Notes: generated by a model from the sequence alone, not told the origin. 64,000 nt of DNA from Candidatus Melainabacteria bacterium (GCA_003153555.1 PLZS01000064.1:1-64000), one strand, 5' to 3'. Shown: positions 27,533 to 36,836, counted from the stretch's first letter. Translations and numbers: made by a program.

Positions 27533-28666
27533 TCAAGACTCCGCTGAAGGTTTATATTCATCGACCGTCATTCCAAATGTCCACGCGACGGCTTCTCGCG
27601 CGGTGCGAATTGTCGGTGGCACGCGCAAGAAGTAATTGCGACTTTCTCCATCAATTTCCGGAGTGGAATTTGTCACACGAACCATGACTATGTCCTCATC
27701 ATTCAAAACTTCTTTGACGTAAAGAGTTCCGCATTCGTCATGTTGTCTGATCTCTGAACCCGAATCCAATAGATACCGTTCCACGCCATAACGTTCGATA
27801 AAAACCCGCCTCAATTCAACATTTAATTCATATTCAATGTTGTTCACCGTAGGTTCTTGCAAAATTCCTACTTCCGGCACCCGCGTTCCGTGCCACGAAT
27901 AAATTTCCAGTCCATCCCCATATCGAATAGCTGGACCAGCCTCTTTGTGCAGGCGAGATTCCGCATCAGCGTATATTTCCAGTGGACGCTCACTCATGAC
28001 GCAAATTTGTTCGTAACAAAGATACGCATGAGCAGCTCTCGCTAGTGCTAAGAAACAATCGAGTTGATAGTTATTAGTGTCGTCAATTTTGACTTTGAAG
28101 TATCCTCGTGCAGCCTCGGCTATAGCCAGTCTTACAAATGATTGCACGGCCCACTCAATATCCAAACTCCATGAGGTTTCCCTCAACACTTCTTCCCTTG
28201 GTCCAAAAGAGAATTGATGGATTGTGTTCGTCTGCCACAATAAATTGACTTCAGCTCTTCTTGCTCTGAGTTCATTTTCAACGTGAGTGGCAAGACTGCG
28301 CACTTGTCTGGCTGGCAAAATATTCCACATGGTTTGGAAAAATTCGTTGAAATCATCACTACTCAAATTCTCTTCCAAAACCATGCGCACGCGATGCCCA
28401 ACCTTTTCTTCAGCCTGGGATAAAGAAACTGCTTTGCCTCGAAAAACCTTTTCAGCAGTGCCTTTTGTTAGGAACCAGGGATGAGAAACCCACCTGAATT
28501 CTGGCGCAGGCAGATTCAGGATTCTGTACACGAGTGTCATCGCCAACTCGGCTTCAGCGTGATCAATACGCTCCGTCGCAGTCAGGTTTTCTACCATCGA
28601 AAGACGTTGCTGCTGCAAAAACAGCTCTAGTTCTCGAAAGTTTAGTTCGTTCTTCTCGCTGATCAT
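27533..28666 (-). CDS. DUF6745-type protein, second copy
   Basis: A 377-residue paralogue of 2622-4022. Shared blocks in order are YEQICVMSERPLEIYADA, GDGLEIYSWHGTRVPE, LNVELRRVFIERYGVERYLL, QHDECGTLYVKEV, EDIVMVRVTNSTPEIDG, YFLRVPPTIRTAREAVAW and YKPSAES. It is shorter at the N-terminus than the first copy and lacks a VTGHAH-motif neighbour. The function is unknown. It is flanked on the same strand by the TPR-TonB gene upstream and the glycoamylase-like gene downstream, with gaps too large to prove an operon. Confidence 0.75.
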   Translation of the reverse strand: MISEKNELNFRELELFLQQQRLSMVENLTATERIDHAEAELAMTLVYRILNLPAPEFRWVSHPWFLTKGTAEKVFRGKAVSLSQAEEKVGHRVRMVLEENLSSDDFNEFFQTMWNILPARQVRSLATHVENELRARRAEVNLLWQTNTIHQFSFGPREEVLRETSWSLDIEWAVQSFVRLAIAEAARGYFKVKIDDTNNYQLDCFLALARAAHAYLCYEQICVMSERPLEIYADAESRLHKEAGPAIRYGDGLEIYSWHGTRVPEVGILQEPTVNNIEYELNVELRRVFIERYGVERYLLDSGSEIRQHDECGTLYVKEVLNDEDIVMVRVTNSTPEIDGESRNYFLRVPPTIRTAREAVAWTFGMTVDEYKPSAES

Positions 28667-28738
28667 TGACGTGCCCGGCTAGTTTCTCTTTATTCCCCAT
28701 AACGCGTAACCCGTCGTAAGCCTCTCTAAGAATCGGCC

Positions 28739-30127
28739 TCAATGAAAAAGGCCGCTCAAATCTTGGTTCAAAATATTGAAATCGTCCATGTCGTTGGTGG
28801 TCAATCTGGCTGCGGTTTTCGGAAGCGCGGGCATGTCCGAAAGCTTTAAAGGCGTTGCTTTTAACTCCACCGGCTTCGGCTTTGGAATCAATTGTGCAGA
28901 CACGTCAACTTTCACCACGGGTGGTGGCGGCACCCTGACAGCAACTTTTGTTTTTTGCAAGTCGGACTTTTTCTTGTCGGCGAGTTTCTTTGCCTGTGCC
29001 GCTAATTGTTCTTGCTGCTTAGCCTTAATAAGGGCGTTGAGATCAATTTTGATGAATGTTGGCCGAGCGGCTTCCTTAGCTCGCTGCTCGCGTACCATTC
29101 TGACTAATGTAAGAGCCTTACCAAAATTCCAATTCATCCTGAAATTCCAACCAGATATACCCGAGCCGGGTGGGAATGCAAGCACATATGATTTATCCAG
29201 CTCCCTGACCGCCTTCAGCAAACATTGCTGCATGGTATCATCTGCGGTGGCAGTATAAACACAGCCCCGCAAGTGACCTTCTCTGTCAACGCTGAAAATG
29301 ACACTGGCAGTACCAGTCTTTTCATTTTTCGCGTCTTTGAATATATGACGAAAAACCTGAGCATCAAACGTTTTGCGAAACTTCCTGATCCAGAGATCCC
29401 ATTCCGCAGAATTTTCGGGCGCCTGATCAAACCGAACCACTCCAGAACTATGGCTCTGGCTTTTCGGATTTAGTGACCGGCTGTCTTCGGCAAGACCCAA
29501 CATCTCCCCCATCGGTATAACATCCGGCTCACCACTGCCATTATCCCGAAAGGCAGAGGTTTTTTTACCGATTCCAATAGCTGAGCCCTGTTTTCGGATC
29601 CATCGCCTGGTGTCTTTCCAGGCATCACCAACCGGTTGCATGAGGTCGGGCATTGAAGAGAAGCTTGGAGTTGCTAAGGGTTTCGGGGTAGCAGGGGCGG
29701 GTGCTGGCGGCTGGAAAAAACTTAAAACCGAAGAGAACCAATTTTGCGGAGCTGGTGCGGTCGATTTCACAGGCGGAGCCGGCGGAACAACAACGTCTTC
29801 CTCAAACCCCCCGTGCAATGCCTGTTTCGCCAAATTCTGAGTAATTCCGGACGGAAGCAGCTTAGCGGCCATCTCCAATTCGCTTATAGCGTTGGCATCG
29901 GCGCCACCCTTTTTGAGCGCAATACCCAAATAGTAGTGTGCAGTTCCGTTATTTGGGTTTTCTTTTAAATCCTGTAAAAACAGGGGTATCGCCCGATCCA
30001 TTTGTCCGGCGTTATAGAATTGAACAGCCTCCTTGAGCAGCTTATCTTGCTGTTCGACAGCACCTGCTTGCGCTGGCAGGGTCAAACAGATTAAGGGGAT
30101 CGCTAAAAGACTGAGCCGAATATTCAT
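28739..30127 (-). CDS. exported TPR protein with TonB-C-like domain
   Basis: A 462-residue protein. It has a signal peptide (LSLLAIPLICLTLPAQA), two TPRs (LLKEAVQFYNAGQMDRAIP, GTAHYYLGIALKKGGADA), a proline-rich linker, then a domain with WIRKFRKTFDAQVFRHIF, TASVIFSVDREGHLRGCVY and LAFPPGSG. The pattern of a short strand, basic helix, V-x-F-x-I-D-x-x-G and final strand resembles the TonB C-terminal domain. A Lys/Gln-rich coiled coil and a Pro/Lys tail follow. It carries no membrane helix of a true TonB, so energy transduction is doubtful; a periplasmic binding role is more likely. Confidence 0.75.
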   Translation of the reverse strand: MNIRLSLLAIPLICLTLPAQAGAVEQQDKLLKEAVQFYNAGQMDRAIPLFLQDLKENPNNGTAHYYLGIALKKGGADANAISELEMAAKLLPSGITQNLAKQALHGGFEEDVVVPPAPPVKSTAPAPQNWFSSVLSFFQPPAPAPATPKPLATPSFSSMPDLMQPVGDAWKDTRRWIRKQGSAIGIGKKTSAFRDNGSGEPDVIPMGEMLGLAEDSRSLNPKSQSHSSGVVRFDQAPENSAEWDLWIRKFRKTFDAQVFRHIFKDAKNEKTGTASVIFSVDREGHLRGCVYTATADDTMQQCLLKAVRELDKSYVLAFPPGSGISGWNFRMNWNFGKALTLVRMVREQRAKEAARPTFIKIDLNALIKAKQQEQLAAQAKKLADKKKSDLQKTKVAVRVPPPPVVKVDVSAQLIPKPKPVELKATPLKLSDMPALPKTAARLTTNDMDDFNILNQDLSGLFH

Positions 30128-30460
30128 TGGTAGTCCGAGCCTGGTCTATCTAATAGTACCCGGATTTTTTCATGTTAGCGCCAATCGCCAAAGCCCCACC
30201 CAGGGACGATGCACCGTATTTGATACCGCAAAGGGATTTCCTTCACCTTTGCGTTTTTTATAACTTTCGTTGAGAAACAACGTTTCTACTTTTTGCCCCT
30301 TAGTTCAATTAATCTGACCTACCTCTTTTTGTTCGTTACTTCGCCGTCCGGATTCTCCAAATCATTCACAGGGCTGAAATTTATCAAAGAATTGGCCACC
30401 TGCTTATATTAAACATGTGCCGGGTATAATGAGGTTAGACGTTTATCCTGAGCTGCCCTA
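30128..30460. other. divergent intergenic region
   Basis: The 333 bp between two divergent TPR genes hold no credible ORF. The left half is T/C-rich and contains the small inverted repeat GAAAC-AAC-GTTTC. The right end has a good -10 (TATAAT). Both genes must be driven from here. Confidence 0.6.
30425..30430 (+). promoter_or_regulatory. -10 element for the TPR/kinase operon
   Basis: A perfect TATAAT lies 31 bp before the ATG at 30461. No strong -35 sits at 17 bp (an AT-rich TTATAT lies at 15), so the promoter may be weak or activator-dependent. Confidence 0.45.
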
Positions 30461-31375
30461 ATGCAAAAGCGTCGAGTCATATATCTCTTAATGCTGCCGA
30501 TCTTGCTGCCGACGCCAACGTTGGCACAAGGAACGATGGAATTTGGCGCGGTTCACGCCGGAGCGATCGGACTTGGCGCCGGTCTTGCCGCTAGCAGAGG
30601 TCATGGACAGGTTGTTCGTCGTTCTTATGAAGCTATGGTGCAAGCGGAACAAGCGACTTTAGCTCAGACGAAAGCAGTCGAACAGTATATGAGCTTGGGC
30701 TGCCAGCTTGAGTCAAAGAAACGTTGGTCCGATGCGGAAAAGTCATTTACGTACGTGCTAAAAGTAGTGGCGTTGAGGGATGGACCGGGCAGTATCAAGA
30801 GCGTTCCAGCGCTTCAGCATTTAGTCTCGGTTTCCAAACAACAAGGCAAAATAGCAGAGGCAATCGACTTTCAGAAGACTGTAGTGGCCTTTACTAAATC
30901 GGCGAAAATACCCGATCAACAGGCTGTGATGCGGTCACAAATCGATCTGACCAATCTGTTTATTTTGAAGAACGATTACAGCAGCGCCGAGCCAATCTTG
31001 AGAAACACAATCACAAGCGATTTGGCCTATCAATCATTGCCTCCCGAAAGGCGCCGCGTTACTCTAAATGCGTATGCAAAGGTGTTGCGAAAGCTGCACA
31101 AAGACGCTGAGGCGGAGGTCGTGGAAGCAGAAAACACCAAACTTTTAGCCACTCCAAAAGCAGATATGCCAATAGTTTCCGAGAAACAAACAGACGCGTC
31201 TTCGACTGTCGTGAATGCTCCGTCAACTGCAATTGTTCCGCCCACCGCAAGCACTCCTGGCGCTCCAACGAACACTGTAACCGATATACCGAAACCAGTT
31301 GATACAATTGCGCCACAGCCAGATGAAGCCCAGTCCGCAACCACTCCGCTTGAGCCGGCGACGGGACAAAAGTAA
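30461..31375 (+). CDS. exported TPR protein, kinase-operon partner
   Basis: A 304-residue protein. It has a signal peptide (VIYLLMLPILLPTPTLA), a glycine/alanine-rich patch (GAIGLGAGLAASRGHG), then TPRs of the kinesin-light-chain type (LESKKRWSDAEKSFTYVLKV, VSVSKQQGKIAEAIDFQKTV, ILKNDYSSAEPILRNTI). The C-terminal 80 residues are a Pro/Thr/Ala-rich disordered tail. The stop is 2 bp before the ATG of the Ser/Thr kinase, so the two are translated together. The protein probably works in the periplasm while the kinase senses across the membrane; a ligand or scaffold role is inference. Confidence 0.8.
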   Translation: MQKRRVIYLLMLPILLPTPTLAQGTMEFGAVHAGAIGLGAGLAASRGHGQVVRRSYEAMVQAEQATLAQTKAVEQYMSLGCQLESKKRWSDAEKSFTYVLKVVALRDGPGSIKSVPALQHLVSVSKQQGKIAEAIDFQKTVVAFTKSAKIPDQQAVMRSQIDLTNLFILKNDYSSAEPILRNTITSDLAYQSLPPERRRVTLNAYAKVLRKLHKDAEAEVVEAENTKLLATPKADMPIVSEKQTDASSTVVNAPSTAIVPPTASTPGAPTNTVTDIPKPVDTIAPQPDEAQSATTPLEPATGQK

Positions 31376-31377
31376 AC

Positions 31378-32505
31378 ATGGAATCAGAGCGCATTCAAGC
31401 TGGAGTTCAGCGCTCACAAAGTTACCAGACCCGCGCAAAACAACTAGTAGCTGAACTGCCACCACAATATGAATTGTTCGAAAAAGTTGGCGAAGGCGGC
31501 ATGGGCTTTATTTTCAAGGCAGCAAACCGCTACACCGGCGCGCTTTACGCGATCAAGGTTTTGCGCTCAGAATTCGATGAAGATCAAAAAGCCTTAGAGC
31601 GATTTATGTTTGAAGCCAAAGCGGCAAGTTCGCTTAAACACCCACAGATCTGCTGCGTGCACGACTTCGGCTTGACTGTGAGCGGAATACCGTACTTGGT
31701 GATGGATTGGATTGATGGTATCAGTCTCGGTCGCAAAGTCATACGTGACAAACACATGTCAGTGCCAGAGGCGATCGAAGTCTTTCAGCAAACTGCTGCA
31801 GCACTCATTCATTCACACGAAAACAAAGTTGTGCATCGTGACATGAAGCCTGAGAATATTATGCTTAGCCGAGCCCCGCAAGGTAGCACAGAGGTGCATT
31901 TACTAGATTTTGGCATCGCCAAAATGCTCAGCGATGAAGATGTGATCGTCTCGGGAGGTTTGACGCGCTCAGGTACTGTTGTTGGCACTCCGCTATATAT
32001 GAGTCCAGAACAAGCTCGAGGTATCGGCGTCGACCGGCGCTCAGACATTTACTCTCTAGGCTGCGTAATGTATTTCACGCTAACAGGCGCGCCTCCATTT
32101 ATTGGTAAAACAGTGATCGACACAATCACCATGCATCTCAATGCGTCGCCACCAGAGATGGATCCTGCGTTGAAAATTCCTGCGGACTTAAAAATGATAG
32201 TGCTCAAAGCGCTGGAAAAAAGTCCAACTGATCGATATCAATCAGTCGAAGAACTTGCCAATGATCTCAGTAAACTGATTAGAGGAGTCAGTATCGAAAG
32301 GCGGATGCTTGCAGGCGAACGCAAGTCAATTCGGAAGGTGGTGGTGGTCATAATCTGTTTCGTTCTAGGGTTCATAGCAACATATGCCGCGTCAATTGGA
32401 TTGCAAAGTTTGCTGGACTCGCCTGATCTCAATGCCACCAAACCAGGTGTTCACAACGATTCTGCCAAGAAAAATCCCGCCAAGAACAGTTCCGCCAAGC
32501 ATTGA
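31378..32505 (+). CDS. membrane-anchored Ser/Thr protein kinase (PknB type)
   Basis: A 375-residue Hanks-type kinase. It has the glycine loop GEGGMGFIFKAAN, the ATP lysine in YAIKVL, catalytic HRDMKPENIM, DFGIAK, APE-equivalent SPEQARG, and SDIYSLGCVMY. All catalytic residues are intact. A single membrane helix (about 322-345, VVVIICFVLGFIATYAAS) is followed by a short outside tail rich in Lys/Asn/Ser, with no PASTA domains. It is the second gene of a two-gene operon behind the exported TPR protein, which could supply the sensing part. Confidence 0.93.
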   Translation: MESERIQAGVQRSQSYQTRAKQLVAELPPQYELFEKVGEGGMGFIFKAANRYTGALYAIKVLRSEFDEDQKALERFMFEAKAASSLKHPQICCVHDFGLTVSGIPYLVMDWIDGISLGRKVIRDKHMSVPEAIEVFQQTAAALIHSHENKVVHRDMKPENIMLSRAPQGSTEVHLLDFGIAKMLSDEDVIVSGGLTRSGTVVGTPLYMSPEQARGIGVDRRSDIYSLGCVMYFTLTGAPPFIGKTVIDTITMHLNASPPEMDPALKIPADLKMIVLKALEKSPTDRYQSVEELANDLSKLIRGVSIERRMLAGERKSIRKVVVVIICFVLGFIATYAASIGLQSLLDSPDLNATKPGVHNDSAKKNPAKNSSAKH

Positions 32506-32506
32506 G

Positions 32507-32530
32507 AAAATCATTCTTGAAGTGATTTTT
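32507..32530. terminator. bidirectional terminator candidate
   Basis: The A/T-rich stem AAAATCATT / AGTGATTTT (one G-U pair) has a 5-base loop and ends in a T run on the plus strand, with A residues opposite. It begins 2 bp after the kinase stop and lies between it and the convergent EF-hand gene. The stem is low in GC, so strength is uncertain. Confidence 0.45.
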
Positions 32531-32547
32531 GCAGAAGCAGCCCGGAG

Positions 32548-33447
32548 TTATCGCTTCTGAAACAGGGTGCGGAGTTTTTTTGTTTTGGGCTTACTTTGAG
32601 AACCGCTACGCACGTCGTAACTAGGCGGCGACGTCATTGAAACAGGTGCCAAGGTTTGCGTGGACATGCCACAGAAAGGCACAAAATTTAAAATGTTGTT
32701 CACGCTCAGTCCTGCATCACAAAGGACTGTCCCAGGAGAGATTTCCTCATACACGTCATACAATTGTTGAGCTAGAAGCTCTTCATCTCCGCTGAACCAA
32801 TTTTCTGACAATGCAGTGGCTAACTCACTCTTGCTGACGCGATTATTGTGATCGACATCGATGCGCCAAAAGATTTTCAGCAATGATCGGTTGAAGTCGA
32901 ATTCCGAACTGAAGTTAGTCGGGGCACAACTGGGCTGAGGATATTGATTCCACTCTTCTTCGACTTCCGGACTCTGGGAGATCACAGTCGGCGTCGTTCC
33001 CAGCCACGTTGACACTGGCATTGCTGCTAACGACGTTGATGCTGGCGTTATCGCCAGTGAAGTTGACGCTGATGTTGTTACTAGCGAAGTTGACGTTGTT
33101 GTTGACGTTGGTCTTGGTATTGGTGTTGTTACCGGTGACGTTGTTGTTGACGTTGGTCTTGGTATTGGTGTTGTTACCGGTGACGTTGTTGTTACCGGTG
33201 ACGTTGCAGTCGGCGTGGTCGCCATCGCCGCGACGCGCTCTTCAAACGTGGGTTCCGGCTCGTCATCAGTCAAGGAGTATTCAACCTTAGAGGGAACAGG
33301 TACGATTGCCGCGGCGGATGACGCTACCACGGGTGGTGCCTCTGTGCCGACAGTGGAGTCGGTGTAATAGTTATAATTCAAATCGGCACTGAAAAATTGA
33401 TAGGTAGGAAGTTTGGAATAAGGCGCTGATTCATCTTGATTGGACAT
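32548..33447 (-). CDS. EF-hand protein with Thr/Ser/Pro-rich linker
   Basis: The ATG at 33447 (MSNQDES) is preceded by GGAG at seven bases, giving 299 residues; the open frame runs on to 33588 without need. The middle is a low-complexity Thr/Ser/Pro region including two 15-residue repeats encoded by a 45-bp tandem DNA repeat. The C-terminal part carries one canonical calcium loop, DVDHNNRVSKSEL, plus a degenerate partner helix. No signal peptide or membrane helix is seen. The same kind of single-EF-hand protein occurs at 50312-50698. A calcium-responsive role is inference. Confidence 0.7.
   Translation of the reverse strand: MSNQDESAPYSKLPTYQFFSADLNYNYYTDSTVGTEAPPVVASSAAAIVPVPSKVEYSLTDDEPEPTFEERVAAMATTPTATSPVTTTSPVTTPIPRPTSTTTSPVTTPIPRPTSTTTSTSLVTTSASTSLAITPASTSLAAMPVSTWLGTTPTVISQSPEVEEEWNQYPQPSCAPTNFSSEFDFNRSLLKIFWRIDVDHNNRVSKSELATALSENWFSGDEELLAQQLYDVYEEISPGTVLCDAGLSVNNILNFVPFCGMSTQTLAPVSMTSPPSYDVRSGSQSKPKTKKLRTLFQKR
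33095..33202. repeat. 45-bp tandem repeat inside the EF-hand gene
   Basis: Two consecutive 45-bp units (33095-33139, 33140-33184) are followed by an 18-bp partial unit. On the coding strand they encode the 15-residue Thr/Pro/Ser unit containing PIPRPTSTTT. The length is a multiple of three, so copy-number change keeps the frame. Confidence 0.85.
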
Positions 33448-33745
33448 GGCATTACTCCTGCAAATGTTGAGATCCGGAAAGCGGCCAATACTCGCTCGAA
33501 GCTGGCTGAAACAGCGCTGACTTGAAGTATCAATTTCGGGGAGTGCATAACTTGTCCGTAGCATCAATATTACGCCTTGGCTTGGCAACCTTAATCAAAA
33601 TACATAAATCCTTAACGCTCACGTCCTAGAAGGTAGTGAGCCCTAAAAAGCAGAATCCTTGAACATGCACAAGAGATTGAGCTTGCCAGTCCTTTAAACT
33701 AGGTGGGAAAGCGACTATTTACTCACGCAAAAAGATGAGGGCGAA

Positions 33746-35146
33746 TTGAAGAAAAGCGAAAAGAAACCCAACGCGTCTGGACTGCTGAAAACACACTTCG
33801 CCGCGGTGCAAGAAGGCTGCAAAGCTCCAAGCCTTGCCTATGGCGTCACCTTCGGCAGCAAGCGAATCGCCGCCCACAATAGCACTCTGCCATTCCGCAT
33901 AGCGTCCATGAGCAAGAGCTTTACCGCCGCAACGATTTTGTTGTTGCGGGACCGGCAACTGATTCATCTCGATCAACCGATCGCTGAAATTGTGCCAGAG
34001 CTGAGCGAGCTGCAACTACCGACAACCGATTCTCCAGAGGTGACAATCCGACACCTCCTCACAATGTCTGCCGGTCTGGCAACGGACGATCCCTGGGCCG
34101 ACCGTCAATTGGATGCTGATCACGAGTTCATGCAAAAACTTTTGAGCGAAGGTGGTTACTTTGCAGACCCGGTTGGCACTTCGTTTTGCTATTCGAACTA
34201 CGGCTACGCAATACTTGGTCGAGCCATTTCAAACGCGGTTCGTCAACCATATCAGCATTACATCAGCGCCGAGCTGCTGTATCCCCTGAGCATGCTATCA
34301 ACAACCTGGAGTCCACCTAGTCACTACGCGCTGCCGCATCGACTGCGCGATGGCGCGGCGGTAGACGAAGGGCTGCTACCCCTTAAGGATGGTGGCTTCA
34401 GTTCCATGGGGGGATTGTGGAGCACCGTTGATGATTTGCTCGTCTGGGCAAACTTTCTAATGGGTGGTTTTCCTGCTCGCGATGATAAGGACGACGGTCC
34501 ACTTATTCGAGCAAGTCGGCGCGAGATGCAGCAAGTTTGTCGGGCAATGAAACGCGAAAGCGCACCAGGAGATCCTCAAAGAGAAGTGCACCAAGGTTAC
34601 GGAATGGGTCTGAGGGTCATCGATGACCCTAAACTCGGATGCATCATTTCGCATTCCGGAGGATTGCCTGGTTATGGGTCCAACATGATGTGGTATCCAG
34701 ATCGTCAAGTGGCAATTGTGTCGCTTGCAAATATCACATACGCACCAATGTTTGACGCAGACTTCCACGCTAGCGATGCTTTGCGTCATGAGGGGCTGTT
34801 GCCGCCACCTCGCACGCAACTGACAGCACCACTACAGGTGCACGCACAAGCGCTAATTGAACTGCTCAGCAATTGGGATAATCAAAAAGCTGATGCAATA
34901 TTCGCCGACAACGTGGTTCTCGATGAATCTTACGATCGACGCCACCGGGCATTCCAGCTTCTTTCTGATTATGGTGGACCGTTTCAGCTTGGCACGATTA
35001 CAGCGTACAACTCCGCCTTCGCAGACGCACTCTTGTTAGATAGCGATGGCAACGAAGTTCTAAAGCTATCCTTCAAGCTGTCACCACAGGTGCCACCACT
35101 CATCCAGACTTACACGGTGACGAAAGTGACAAACAAGACCCCGTAA
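33746..35146 (+). CDS. serine beta-lactamase-fold hydrolase (class C / esterase type)
   Basis: A 466-residue protein from a TTG preceded by GAGG. The class C-like signature is complete: S-x-x-K in RIASMSKSFTAAT, Y-x-N in FCYSNYGYAILGRAIS, and HSGG in IISHSGGLPGYGSN. The additional strand IRHLLTMSAGL is typical of the EstB/penicillin-binding-protein-like esterase group. There is no signal peptide, which argues for a cytosolic esterase or peptidase rather than an antibiotic-degrading enzyme. The C-terminal 100 residues form a small extra domain (LIELLSNWDNQKADAIFADN) resembling SnoaL-like folds. It is a single gene, with a terminator-like hairpin downstream. Confidence 0.85.
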   Translation: MKKSEKKPNASGLLKTHFAAVQEGCKAPSLAYGVTFGSKRIAAHNSTLPFRIASMSKSFTAATILLLRDRQLIHLDQPIAEIVPELSELQLPTTDSPEVTIRHLLTMSAGLATDDPWADRQLDADHEFMQKLLSEGGYFADPVGTSFCYSNYGYAILGRAISNAVRQPYQHYISAELLYPLSMLSTTWSPPSHYALPHRLRDGAAVDEGLLPLKDGGFSSMGGLWSTVDDLLVWANFLMGGFPARDDKDDGPLIRASRREMQQVCRAMKRESAPGDPQREVHQGYGMGLRVIDDPKLGCIISHSGGLPGYGSNMMWYPDRQVAIVSLANITYAPMFDADFHASDALRHEGLLPPPRTQLTAPLQVHAQALIELLSNWDNQKADAIFADNVVLDESYDRRHRAFQLLSDYGGPFQLGTITAYNSAFADALLLDSDGNEVLKLSFKLSPQVPPLIQTYTVTKVTNKTP

Positions 35147-35195
35147 AGTCCCACGATGAATGTCGGACGAAAAACGATGCGATCACCAAATTAAA

Positions 35196-35242
35196 CGCGC
35201 GAAACGGCTCTGAAAGAGTTATCGCTCCGCGCGCAAATTTTT
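35196..35242. terminator. hairpin with T run between convergent genes
   Basis: CGCGCG at 35196 pairs with CGCGCG at 35228-35233. Inside lies a second small hairpin (CTCT-GAA-AGAG), and the stem is followed by AAATTTTT. It sits between the beta-lactamase-fold gene and the convergent 35259-36836 gene, about 50 bp after the former. Confidence 0.4.
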
Positions 35243-35258
35243 GAATGGCTCAGATCAA

Positions 35259-36836
35259 CTACTTGGCGGCTAAACGCACTTCCATTTCGTCGAGTTGTTT
35301 GAGTCTCGCATGGGCAATTTGTCCGGGGAGAAGACCGGATTTCTTTAGCTTATGGCGATTTACTTCACCTTGAACCTGGATTCGCATTGTATCGAGCATC
35401 GTAAAGGCACTAGCTGGAATACCAATCACGGCTGAAGCAAACAAATCTTGGTTTGTAACTGTACCTGCTCGTTCAGTCTTGCTATTGAACGCTCGGTTAA
35501 AGCCTGGAACGGTGAATAGAATGCCGGAGGCTAACTTCGATGCACCTACGTACAAACCAGCGCCAACGTTCTGCGTAGCCGTATTTTTAGCCTTAGCCTG
35601 TGATTTTAATGCGCTGCTTATTTCATCAGCAAACACCTTTTGATGTAACTCATAGATTGCCGACCGGTTCACCGCAGTCTCTACTTTGTCTGGGGTTATG
35701 CGAGTGTTTTTGCAAAGGTTATCTAGAAGATTTCTGTCGGCTTCTAATTTAGCTACGGTTGTTTGGTGCGCATCAGCTGTGGTGGATCGCAGCGCTCTCT
35801 TGTGACCTTCGGCTACACCTTTTGCAATCACTCTACTGATGATAGGTCCCGCCATGTAGATCGGACCGGCGATATCCCACATCACGCCAGCTCTGCCATT
35901 CCATCTGCGATCGTGACGATGCAGTGACGTATAGGCGAAATAAGATCCAAGAGCGTTGAGTGTGTATTTAGTGCAATCGAAAAAATACTGTGACTGTTGG
36001 AACGCCAGGATTCTTCGAGCACCAATTTGGAAGCGCTCAAACTCCATCAAGGTTTCATCTCGCAGATCATTCAATACTTTTCCTTCAGCCTCATCCACTT
36101 CTGCCCGAGCGGCGAGCGTTGAACTAGTTGCTTCCACTTTAAGAAGTGCTTCGCGTTGCGCCATCAACCGGTTAATATCAGCTTTAAGTCCGGCAACGTG
36201 CAGGCGCGCAGCTTTCGGTGCAAAACCTTTGTTTCTCGCCACAATGTCATGATACAAATTGATGTCGAATTCCATGGCAGCTGCGCTGGCACCAATGATC
36301 GATCCAATCATGGGGATGATATTGGCTCTCTCTTGCACAACCCGACTGACTCTTGAGGCATGGTGTAGATGGTTGCCCCGCTCAGCTGTCGATATGATCG
36401 ATCCAGTCAAATTTGCACCAGCATTAATCTCTTGAAACGCCGCATAACGCCAGCCTTTCCATCGCCCTTGCTTGGCAACTTCCAAGGTGTAATGCAGATT
36501 GAATCTTTCAAGCTCGATTAGTTTAAGCAGAATCTGCCTGGTTAAATCGTCGGCTTGTCTTCCGGCAACTACCGGATCACTTGAGACGCCGCCTCTAAGA
36601 ATCGCATCACTGTTGGGATCCGAAGGCGTTGACTGAGCCAGTTTTGTGGGGTCAGTTACAGCATCTGAGGTGGGTGGATTTGGATCCAATTTAGGAAGAG
36701 TAGCATCGGCAAGAACTTGATCAGCTTGAATTGCTGATTCGGGTTGAAGATCTGCCGCAAAACACGGGGAGCAATACTGGACGAACAGAGCGGATGATAA
36801 AAGCAGGCTGAAAAATTTGAAGTCTGTGGTAACCAC
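35259..36836 (-). CDS. exported protein of unknown function
   Basis: A 525-residue protein from a GTG preceded by AAAGGTG. A signal peptide (FSLLLSSALFVQYCSPCFA) is followed by a disordered Pro/Asp/Ser stretch, then a mainly helical body. Points of note are QILLKLIELERFNLHYTLEV, two weakly hydrophobic glycine-rich segments (NIIPMIGSIIGASAAAME, MWDIAGPIYMAGPIISRVI) that may insert in membranes, and long charged helices (LKADINRLMAQREALLKVEA). No family is recognised. It stands alone. The segments suggest a large helical protein tied to a membrane. Confidence 0.65.
   Translation of the reverse strand: MVTTDFKFFSLLLSSALFVQYCSPCFAADLQPESAIQADQVLADATLPKLDPNPPTSDAVTDPTKLAQSTPSDPNSDAILRGGVSSDPVVAGRQADDLTRQILLKLIELERFNLHYTLEVAKQGRWKGWRYAAFQEINAGANLTGSIISTAERGNHLHHASRVSRVVQERANIIPMIGSIIGASAAAMEFDINLYHDIVARNKGFAPKAARLHVAGLKADINRLMAQREALLKVEATSSTLAARAEVDEAEGKVLNDLRDETLMEFERFQIGARRILAFQQSQYFFDCTKYTLNALGSYFAYTSLHRHDRRWNGRAGVMWDIAGPIYMAGPIISRVIAKGVAEGHKRALRSTTADAHQTTVAKLEADRNLLDNLCKNTRITPDKVETAVNRSAIYELHQKVFADEISSALKSQAKAKNTATQNVGAGLYVGASKLASGILFTVPGFNRAFNSKTERAGTVTNQDLFASAVIGIPASAFTMLDTMRIQVQGEVNRHKLKKSGLLPGQIAHARLKQLDEMEVRLAAK

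Noticed and set aside
27303..27536. 77-codon minus-strand ORF between the glycoamylase-like and DUF6745 genes
   Set aside because: Composition (His/Arg/Ser-rich, no hydrophobic core) and lack of a ribosome binding site suggest chance; it also overlaps both neighbours.
28776..29258. 160-codon plus-strand ORF
   Set aside because: Antisense shadow of the TPR-TonB gene, whose motifs and signal peptide are clear.
33009..33290. Leu/Val-rich plus-strand ORF looking like membrane segments
   Set aside because: It is the antisense of the Thr/Ser-rich repeat region of the EF-hand gene.
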